In this document: one piece after another, positions 1 through 7,800 of the stretch
How positions within the stretch are numbered: the first letter of the stretch is position 1
Layout: each line of letters starts with the position of its first letter
NCBI RefSeq assembly: GCF_900112265.1
Contig: NZ_FOLO01000010.1
Span: forward strand, 1 to 64,000
Direction of reading: 5' to 3'
Length of the DNA stretch: 64,000 bases
Source: Pseudoalteromonas denitrificans DSM 6059
GTDB lineage: Bacteria > Pseudomonadota > Gammaproteobacteria > Enterobacterales > Alteromonadaceae
Notes under the pieces: model-generated
What the model saw: only the letters and a program-made list of their open reading frames with translations
What the model was told of the DNA's origin: nothing
Databases searched by the model: none
Program-made: the position numbers and the translations under genes

Positions 1-321
1 ACAACCGCAGTCGGCAAGCCAATCCATTATGCCTTGAATCAATGGGAAAAACTGATCCGCTATGTTGAAAACGGTCACCTGGATATTGATAACAATCGTG
101 CCGAACGTGCGGTTAAACCATTTGTTATCGGGAGAAAGAATTGGATGTTCAGTAATACACGCAATGGTGCACAAGCCAGTGCGGTACTTTACAGCATAGT
201 CCAAACAGCCAAAGCAAACGGATTGGTGCCATATGACTACATCAGTCATTGCCTTGAGCATCTTATCCATGCTCCTGAAAACTTGGATGCCATTCTGCCC
301 TGGAATGTAAAACTGGGCTAG
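1..321 (+). CDS. IS66 family transposase TnpC, C-terminal part
   Basis: This is the last 106 codons of an IS66-type transposase; the frame is open to the left edge, so the 5' part lies outside the window. The hallmark motif DNNRAERAVKPFVIGRKNW (about residues 25-43 of the visible part) contains the third acidic residue of the DDE catalytic triad. The end, ILPWNVKLG, is also typical of TnpC. The protein catalyses movement of its own IS. The element's right terminus follows about 20 bp after the stop codon. The upstream tnpA and tnpB genes cannot be seen. Confidence 0.95.
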   Translation, partial: TTAVGKPIHYALNQWEKLIRYVENGHLDIDNNRAERAVKPFVIGRKNWMFSNTRNGAQASAVLYSIVQTAKANGLVPYDYISHCLEHLIHAPENLDAILPWNVKLG

Positions 322-343
322 GTGTATTTGCCCAGTCGTTTAC
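312..343. repeat. Probable IS66 right terminus
   Basis: Just after the transposase, ACTGGGC and GCCCAGT form a perfect 7-bp inverted repeat (312-318 and 330-336). The segment ends in GTTTAC at 338-343, which on the other strand reads GTAAAC, matching the GTAA start usual for IS66 terminal repeats. I therefore place the IS end at about 343. The matching left end and the target duplication cannot be checked here. Confidence 0.6.
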
Positions 344-1346
344 ACTCTTTATTACGTTGCAGCGCTTTATTAATAATAGGGTTATTTAAACTAAATTCTG
401 AAAGGAACTCGAGAGCACCAGCTGTATTGCTCCAATTATTCCCATTTCTTTGCCAATATTTAAATGCTTCATCATGACTCCCAGTAGCCACCCCCCAAAT
501 TGAAGCGTCTTTTGGTTTTGGATGATTCTTTTTTAGCATTTCTCTTATGAAAAGTGGACTGTTACGATTAACCTCGGCTAAAAGCTCCGCAGCTTCTTTT
601 TTTCGATTCAATGCAAATAATGATAGAACTACAGAAAAAGGAAGCTCTGATGAATAATCATTTGAGTAATTATCATTCCACAAGCGATAGACTTTTTCAT
701 GCAACCCCAGTTCATGCCAACATTCAGGAATAATCATTCTAATTCCTTGGTTATCATTTGGGTTAACCATAAGCAACCTTTCATAAATATCAGCGGCGAG
801 CTGTATATTTCCTGTGTTTTGTTCAACTAAACCCAACATATGGTAAGCTCTCAAAAATGGTCTATTTCTAAGATAGGCCCACCGAAGTTCAGCCCTATTC
901 CAACAAAATTCATTACCTAAAAGGTTAAATCCTACAGTTATAGCGGCACTAGTATAAACTCTGGCATCATGATAGTTGCCCTTTTCATACTCAATAAATG
1001 CTATGTGATAAAGTGCATCAATATGATTAGGATTAACATCAATGACTTTAAAAAACTTTTCAGACGCTAAAGAAGTATCACCTCCCTCTAATACTTCGAT
1101 TCCTTGAGTAAAAATATCTTCAATTACTTGTTCATATGGTTCATTTAAAACAAATTCTATTTTTCTGTTCAGATCGAGATTTGCCATTAACTCTTCGGCA
1201 CCAGATAAGTTGAAAACGTCCGCGGCTCGATGAAGAGGTTTAAGGCCAGTTAAAGCAGGGAAACTAAATTTTTGGTTCAATAACAAGTGATAGGCTTTCA
1301 TGAACTCAGCAAAGCCCTCACTAGAAAATAAATCTGTGAGTTTCAA
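318..1346 (-). CDS. TPR-repeat protein, 3' end altered by IS66
   Basis: A 342-residue protein of unknown function. It contains TPR-like helical pairs, the clearest around residues 95-150 (a run ending in NPNHIDALYHIAFIEYEKGN) and 170-205 (NTGNIQLAADIYERLLMVNP). There is no signal peptide or membrane segment. The start is a TTG at 1346, chosen because a strong AAGGAGAA ribosome site lies about 7 bases before it. The last eight codons (CKRLGKYT) and the stop codon lie inside the IS66 terminus, so the original C-terminus has been replaced. It may still be made as a slightly altered protein. It lies in the transposon cargo beside the WYL regulator, and a defence role is possible but not shown. 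Confidence 0.7.
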   Translation of the reverse strand: MKLTDLFSSEGFAEFMKAYHLLLNQKFSFPALTGLKPLHRAADVFNLSGAEELMANLDLNRKIEFVLNEPYEQVIEDIFTQGIEVLEGGDTSLASEKFFKVIDVNPNHIDALYHIAFIEYEKGNYHDARVYTSAAITVGFNLLGNEFCWNRAELRWAYLRNRPFLRAYHMLGLVEQNTGNIQLAADIYERLLMVNPNDNQGIRMIIPECWHELGLHEKVYRLWNDNYSNDYSSELPFSVVLSLFALNRKKEAAELLAEVNRNSPLFIREMLKKNHPKPKDASIWGVATGSHDEAFKYWQRNGNNWSNTAGALEFLSEFSLNNPIINKALQRNKECKRLGKYT

Positions 1347-1660
1347 TTTTAATTCTCCTTCGCTATGTATTCTTGTGTGCGCTGGTTCACAATGTAGAGC
1401 GAATAAAAAAGTTAAAATTAATTATTCATCTAATTAAGTGTACTCGGTTCTGACCCTATCGTTAAATAGTCAGCGCCATCGGTAACCACCCGTCCAGCCC
1501 TGCCCGTTTTTCATGGCGAGAGAGAATAAGGAATGAACTTTAGTCTAAGTTAAATAAAGATAAGAATAAAGTTAATTTTTAACTAGGCATTAATTTTACA
1601 AGGTTTAAAAAGCACATATTAATAAATAAAAATATCTAAGAAATTAAATAAAGAATCCCA
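1347..1660. other. Intergenic region with repeat-like remnant
   Basis: No convincing gene was seen in these 314 bases. Around 1438-1535 there is a more GC-rich stretch that contains TACTCGGTTCTGACCC, unlike the AT-rich flanks. It resembles the kind of dispersed sequence left at ends of transposase genes, but I cannot name the element. The rest is AT-rich. The right part is the 3' flank of the WYL regulator gene. Confidence 0.35.
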
Positions 1661-2527
1661 TTAGTAACTGTCAAACTCTTTTAAATTCACACATTCAATT
1701 TGCTGACGTGGTGGTTCGAGGTTGGTATCAAGATTTAAAACTCGTATTAAATATTGAGCCGTCGCATTTCTAACTTCAATTTTAAGAGAGCTATTTTGCA
1801 TTGAATAATCGTATTCGATCATTTTTTTTTGCTTATCAGTAAGTTTAGAATGTGGTCTTATTTCTAACCAGCTAACTTTATGCCATTCTGCGTCTGGAGG
1901 GTAAACATTTCGCTCTTTTGTGGAGCCAGTCCTCTTTATTCTCGATAAAACAAAGTCTCGATAATCACCATGACTTTCATCATACGCTCTTAAATGCCAT
2001 CTGAGGCCGTCAAATATAATAGTTTGAGGATAAATATACCTTATCTTTCCATCTGGGTTTGCCATACTTCTATAGTTAATTTCTATAGCAGATTCGTTGT
2101 GGGCGCTTTGAAGAATATCCCTAACAATCTCAGTATCAGGTTGACGTACGGGTATATTTACAGAAAATAATAGATTGGGAATATATCCATGGCAAGGCAT
2201 ATCTAAGTTGGTATAAGCGAGTAAATTTAAAAGTGAATGGCTTTTAGAAATAGAACCAAATTCAGAAGTTGTACGATAAATCTTCGCATTTTTATCGTAG
2301 ATAACATTTTTTTCTGCCAACTTTTGATACAGAGTTAGATCTTTTGAAGCATTAGTCCAATGAATTTGAAACGCTTCACAAATTTCACTTCTCCGTATCG
2401 TCCCTGTCCAAAACAACTTTGTGTCTATAAAACGAAGACGTTCTTTTTTTTGCCAGCTTTCATTTAACGTCGATATTTTATCATCAACATTAAACTCCAG
2501 TATTTCTTTTGTGAAATTTCTATTCAT
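1661..2527 (-). CDS. WYL-domain regulator of CapW/BrxR type
   Basis: A 288-residue DNA-binding regulator. The N-terminal part (about residues 25-95) is a winged helix-turn-helix with the motif RRSEICEAFQIHWTNASKDL. The middle (about 135-210) is a WYL-like ligand-sensing domain with the run GLRWHLRAYDE followed by FVLSRI. The C-terminal part fits the WCX dimerisation region. This layout is that of CapW/BrxR regulators, which repress CBASS, BREX and other phage-defence operons until a nucleic-acid or nucleotide signal is sensed. It is divergent from the Wadjet-like operon, and the shared spacer carries two copies of a candidate operator, so it probably represses that operon and itself. The ligand is unknown. 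Confidence 0.85.
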   Translation of the reverse strand: MNRNFTKEILEFNVDDKISTLNESWQKKERLRFIDTKLFWTGTIRRSEICEAFQIHWTNASKDLTLYQKLAEKNVIYDKNAKIYRTTSEFGSISKSHSLLNLLAYTNLDMPCHGYIPNLLFSVNIPVRQPDTEIVRDILQSAHNESAIEINYRSMANPDGKIRYIYPQTIIFDGLRWHLRAYDESHGDYRDFVLSRIKRTGSTKERNVYPPDAEWHKVSWLEIRPHSKLTDKQKKMIEYDYSMQNSSLKIEVRNATAQYLIRVLNLDTNLEPPRQQIECVNLKEFDSY

Positions 2528-2543
2528 GTTTTCACACCTAAAT

Positions 2544-2615
2544 AATAGTAAAACACTACCAATCTTGCGTTTGTATAATTATCGACCTAAGCTTCCAATA
2601 GCATAACACTACCAA
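2544..2615. promoter_or_regulatory. Paired operator sites and -10 box between WYL gene and jet-like operon
   Basis: Two nearly identical 19-bp direct repeats lie at 2544-2562 (AATAGTAAAACACTACCAA) and 2597-2615 (AATAGCATAACACTACCAA), 53 bp apart. Each has inverted TAGT/ACTA-like arms, as expected for a dimeric repressor. A TATAAT box at 2574-2579 on the plus strand lies between them and could serve the operon starting at 2641; no good -35 box is seen. The sites flank this promoter and also lie next to the WYL gene start at 2527. I infer that the WYL protein binds here. Confidence 0.6.
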
Positions 2616-2640
2616 CAACTTTGAATATAGATTGCTGAAC

Positions 2641-3990
2641 ATGGAAAATAAAGAATTAACACCTTTTGTATTAATTAGTGCTATTACTTCTAGATTAGTA
2701 CAACTTCAAAGCACGCATTACACTGAGCAATCTCAGAAGTTACAAGCGCCCGAGACATACAGGCGTAACGCTAAGTTTTTACGGATTGCTGAGTTGTCAT
2801 GTCAGTCATTAATGGAAAAAATTCTTGCCGGGGAGTCTGGATTATTTTCTATAGATATTATCTACAAAGATATTTGCACAGAAATAAAGGATTTAACCAG
2901 GGATGAGTTAAAACTGGTTATCAAATTTCTCAGTTTTGATAGCGAATTTCATTATCTCAATGATAACAATAATGAAGTTTCAACTCGGTCATTAACTCGA
3001 TTAATAGATTATCAAGCTCGTTCAGAACGGGTGAAACTTACTCAAGCAGGCCGTTTACTCCATCGAGTTTTGAGAGTGCAGCGAGATTGGATTTTTGAAG
3101 ATAAAGAAGTAGAAAAAATACTCCGAGCTATCAGTAATGCCGAGTTTTCTTTAATTCCCGACCTTATTGAAGACGTATTAATTACCTTTAAAATACATAG
3201 CGAAGAGATCACCAAAATTAAGGAAAATGCATCTTATGAAGAGTTGGCTCAAAACTATGCTGATAAACGAACTCAATACACTGAAACATTAGATCTTTCC
3301 TTACAGGCAATTGAAAAATGTTTAGAGCGAATCGATTCAAAGAATACTCGAGATGCCTTGCAAAAGTTACAAAGTGATGATCCTGCCACCCATATAACTT
3401 CTATTTATCTTAAACAGTTAATTACAGATGTAGCCGCAGCACTAGAGTCATTAAGCCGAAATTTCACATCACTGATAAAAATAATGCAGAACGATAAATC
3501 GAAACGAATGGGAATTTTAAACTTTAAGGAAATAGCAAACAGTTTGGTTCAAGGAAATGCAAGGCTAAATAGCTTAAAAGGCTTTATCACCGATAGTTTT
3601 GGATGGACTCCAGGATCTAATTGGTTTTCATCTTTAGATTTAGAAGAAAAACTAGAATTCATAGAAGAAGATTCTGTTGATAACACTGTTGCTTACGAAG
3701 TTTTGCATGTAAAAGATGAAATACAATCATGGGTTAATCAGCACAAAGATTATTTACTTAAATCATTAGCTTCTGGTCCTAAATCACTCATCTCTCTGAT
3801 CACCGATACCAACCAAGAAGGATTGCTTACTGAGATCGATCATTTAGGAGAGCTATTTAGTCTAACAGTATCACCTATCCAGCTCTCTGATTCATTAGAA
3901 ATTAAACTTTCGGTATTCTCTAAAGACTCCATTGAGCTCATTAATCATCATTTAACCCTTTCTAAAATAGAAATATCGTTAACGGAGTAA
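2641..3990 (+). CDS. jetA: Wadjet-like subunit JetA (kleisin-type)
   Basis: A 449-residue soluble, mostly helical protein, first gene of a four-gene SMC operon. In Wadjet (also called MksBEFG or EptABCD) JetA is the kleisin that bridges the heads of the SMC protein JetC. Family assignment rests on operon position, size and helical content: an N-terminal region rich in winged-helix-like segments (residues 1-150), a coiled-coil middle (about 180-290) and a C-terminal beta-rich part. I chose ATG 2641; a frame extension to TTG 2632 exists but neither has a strong ribosome site. The stop is 7 bp before the next start. The sequence is far from the textbook DUF3375 proteins, so the family call is an inference. 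Confidence 0.65.
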   Translation: MENKELTPFVLISAITSRLVQLQSTHYTEQSQKLQAPETYRRNAKFLRIAELSCQSLMEKILAGESGLFSIDIIYKDICTEIKDLTRDELKLVIKFLSFDSEFHYLNDNNNEVSTRSLTRLIDYQARSERVKLTQAGRLLHRVLRVQRDWIFEDKEVEKILRAISNAEFSLIPDLIEDVLITFKIHSEEITKIKENASYEELAQNYADKRTQYTETLDLSLQAIEKCLERIDSKNTRDALQKLQSDDPATHITSIYLKQLITDVAAALESLSRNFTSLIKIMQNDKSKRMGILNFKEIANSLVQGNARLNSLKGFITDSFGWTPGSNWFSSLDLEEKLEFIEEDSVDNTVAYEVLHVKDEIQSWVNQHKDYLLKSLASGPKSLISLITDTNQEGLLTEIDHLGELFSLTVSPIQLSDSLEIKLSVFSKDSIELINHHLTLSKIEISLTE

Positions 3991-3997
3991 CTTGATT

Positions 3998-4795
3998 ATG
4001 AACATCACTAATATAGGACAAATTTTTAATTATCTTGCAGAACATAAAGTGATCAGAAGTTATGAGAAAAAAGGTATAAGGCGAAGTACTGTGGAGCGCG
4101 AGTTAGCTAAGTTGCTAGACAACCATTTACACAGATTAGATGATTTGGATGAATTTTTATCGACGCAAGGAATGCAATTAAAGACTTTAAATACGCAAGA
4201 ATATGGGATTGCGAATCAAGGAAGAGTATATGTTTTAATTCGTCAGCTTGGCGAAAATGAATCTCCAGCACATTTACAGACCAAACAAGTTTGGGAAATG
4301 TTCAAAGGAAAAAGCAGAAAAGATACTCAAAAAAACATAGTGATCTGGACTTCATATTTATATCTTCACTTACTTCACTTTCTTTACACTTTAGATAATA
4401 GACCTGTTGAAGGTATTAGTGCATTTGGAGACACTTGGATTGATCATGATATTTTTAAAGAAGATATTATCAAATCAATTGATGAATTAAGGCAGAGTAA
4501 AGCCTCCGGCCCTTATGCCGAGTCTAAAATTTATGAGTGCCTGTGTAACTTCAAAGACACTGAAATAACCACTCGAGTCGGACGTTTTTTTACCAATTTG
4601 ATTAAATTTGGAATATTGGAACAAGTAGTGGATACAGAGCTCAGAATGAGCCGTAGCGATACAGCAAGAGTTATTTATCGTCAAACACTGTGGTCAGCGG
4701 TGGATGTAGCTGAAAACTTCAATCGATACGCAAGTTTACTGATACAAGCCCCGACAGATAATAAGGTATATCAACTATCAAAAGTTAGTAGTTAA
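3998..4795 (+). CDS. jetB: Wadjet-like subunit JetB (MukE/KITE-type)
   Basis: A 265-residue protein that fits JetB, the MukE-like winged-helix dimer that clamps DNA and binds the kleisin. The N-terminal part (GIRRSTVERELAKLL, about residues 25-40) and the C-terminal part (TRVGRFFTNLIKFGILEQV, about 190-210) look like winged-helix elements. ATG 3998 was chosen because GGAG at 3984-3987 is 10 bases upstream; a TTG at 3992 would be too close to it. The gene follows jetA by 7 bp and precedes jetC by 11 bp, so the three are co-translated. Confidence comes from operon position and fold features, not from a strong sequence signature. Confidence 0.62.
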   Translation: MNITNIGQIFNYLAEHKVIRSYEKKGIRRSTVERELAKLLDNHLHRLDDLDEFLSTQGMQLKTLNTQEYGIANQGRVYVLIRQLGENESPAHLQTKQVWEMFKGKSRKDTQKNIVIWTSYLYLHLLHFLYTLDNRPVEGISAFGDTWIDHDIFKEDIIKSIDELRQSKASGPYAESKIYECLCNFKDTEITTRVGRFFTNLIKFGILEQVVDTELRMSRSDTARVIYRQTLWSAVDVAENFNRYASLLIQAPTDNKVYQLSKVSS

Positions 4796-4806
4796 GGAGA
4801 GCGGAC

Positions 4807-7800
4807 ATGTCTGTAATAGGTCAAATTGAAGTCGCGAATTTTCTGAACCTGAATAATGCCAAACCATATGAGCAAGGTTGGTGCGCGCATTATCCGCATT
4901 TAGTATTAGATACTCGTGGAAAGAATACCATCATTCAACTAAGTAATGGTGGTGGGAAAACAACAATTACCAATACATTGTTCCTACTGCTTACTCGAGA
5001 CCGGAGTTTACATTCTCGTGTACGACAAATTTTCGCTCCAAAAAGAAAAGGGTTATTTAGTCACGTAAGAATAGAAGTTAGACATCGAGATCCGTATGAA
5101 TCAATACAACCAGGTATGTTTGGAGATATACCAGGAGAGCCCTACGTTATAGGTGTATATGGATTTTCCGATAGTAATGATGGGCTTAACTTTTATGTCT
5201 ATCAGGGAACATTAACCGATTGTCCCGTAGCAGAAACAACGGAAGTTGATGGGAAAGTCACAATAAGAAATGTCAAAAATGATACATTTCTTACGAGTCT
5301 TAGAAAGCAAAGAATTTATAAAAATAGAAGTCAAGAAGAGCATTTATCAGAAATACATATGCATTTTGATGCAAAATTTTTAAACCAACAACTGCAATAC
5401 CATAAACTTGGCGCGGGGGATGGTAACAGTAATTTTTTTTCAACTACAAAGCAACGCGATGAAGAGTTTTGTACCTCCTTTTTCTATGAACACATCGCAC
5501 CTGAAGTGCTAATTGATTGCATGGGACAATACGCAGATAACGATGAAATACATTTTGAAGATACGTTAATAAAATCGGCCCGAGAAGTTATCAACATTGA
5601 ACTAGAGCAAATAAAGGTAAATGAAAAAGTTAAACGACTACAGTATACGTATAACTGGCTTGAGCAAACAGAACACAGAATTACCGGCTACCAAGAACAA
5701 TCTGCAGAAATGATGTCTGATGTAGGTGATTTATGGCATGAATTGCAATTTATGAAGCGTTGCGTGGCTGATAACCCACTGCCTTATATACCTAAGGTGA
5801 TCTCAACTGGTTCAGATAACCCGGAAACAATATCAGCCGCTAATAGCTTGGTATATCTTAACGGTGACTGGCTGTACCCCGACTTTGTATTATGTGGGTT
5901 AGTTTCCGCTCTAAAGATCTTTCATTTAAATGAAAGGGCTGAACGACTTGGTATAGATTATACTAAACTAAAAAAAACACAACTAATTGAAATACCATGC
6001 GATGTCAAAATTAATACCATAAATAGAGGACATGAAAACCGTGGTTATTCATTGAATAATGCCCAGAGAATTATTACATCATTAGATAATAAATACTTCT
6101 CTATTCACAACCGAAACGCAGTTTTTAGGTATCTACGCTATGGTTATGAGCTGCGGATTAAACAAGGTGACGTAAATCCAATTCGAGCCCATGTTCAAGA
6201 ACAAGAGCTAAAAATAAGTAATTTAAAAGTATCAAATAAAGAACTTGAAGTTACCATTAACGAACTTGAACATAAAGAAATAACACTTAACAACAAGGTT
6301 CAACATTTTGATTTAGCAGAATCTGCTTTCATAAAAATGGATGAAAGTGGCTTATTTGAACAAAATGAGTTGAAGCATCCACTTAACACAAAAAATGAGT
6401 TAACTCTGTTAATCAATTCTTTAAAACAACAACTTGAAGATCTAGTTGATGAACATACGAAATGGTCTAGATGTCGAGGTGATTATGAGGATGTTATCAA
6501 AGCATTCAATACCAAAAAATTAACCTTCATGCGCGACAAATTTGTAAAGAATAAAATGGACGCACAGCAAAAATGTGAAGAAATTAGAAAGTCAAATGAC
6601 AATATAAAGAAGCTGATTGAATCAACTATAAAAGAAGAAAGTGATATTAAGAATCAGTTAAGTAAAATTTTAGGAGAATATGAAAAACTAGAAAGCTTTA
6701 AACCATCATACGATAAGTTGATGAATAAGTTTGAAGAAGATGACGTATTAACTTTACGAGCTAATTTAGAAGATCAACGTCAAGATACGTCAAATACGCT
6801 TGAGCAACTAAAGCAAGACATCGCTAACCTGGTTCAACAAACAGACAAGCTACTCTCATTAAGTAAAGCATATGACCTGTTGATTGGTGAATTTGGTGAT
6901 ATAAATGTGTTATCACTCCAGGAACGTCTGGAGTCTCAGCGCAATTCCAGATCAATGAATCTTGAAGAGTTGAAACAAAATATCTTTATTGAAACTCAAC
7001 AAACAAAAAATTTAGAATCATTAAAAAAATCACATGATTTATTCAAAATAAGGTTTGAAGGGGAAAGCAAAGCAAGTGGATTGCGGCTAAAACTTGAAAA
7101 TCAACAAGGCCAAAATGAGCTTACTTTGAAATCAAATTTAGATAGATGTGAAATTGTTTCGACAAACATTAATGAACTTTCCAAACTTAAGCCTTCTTAT
7201 ATGGTTGCAATAAGATGTTACAACTCCTTAGATATGCCATTAGAGAATGTTGCAACACACTTACAAACACAAAAAATATTGTTTGAAGGAAAAATAAATA
7301 AAAATAGTCAAACATTATCAATCTACCGCCCGCTGCTAAATTCCTTAAATGAATTTAGATCGCACTGGAACGTTGATATAGATGCTGCAATAAATGAACA
7401 CAAAAAATGCTTGTTGCAGCTTCAAACGAACAAACAAAAAACTCAAGTCCAGATAACTGACAATAATAAAAAGTTACTTCGTTATAAAAATACTGAAATA
7501 GCCCCTCTTACATTAGCTTCACAGGTGTTAAATGCTCTTGATTTTTCTGGTAAGAAAGTTGTTGACGTCATTGGCTCTTCTAATATTTCCTTTGAGCGGA
7601 AACGATATTTATTAACACAATTTTCTCACTTACTGCATGCGCCAGTAGGTGATTCATACGAGCATGGATTAACACTTGCAAATCAATTGTTGGAATTAGA
7701 CTTAGAATATCCAGTCTTTGAATTTAGCTCTTTCCGAGAATATTGCGAAAGTAATGACGATATTTCATTTTCATTCATTATTGGGGTTGAGTCTTTACAA

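Noticed and set aside
2090..2112. TTGTGGGCGC on the plus strand as the left end of the Tn7-type element
   Set aside because: It lies inside the intact WYL regulator gene, has no ACCAC before it and no TnsB-type repeats after it.
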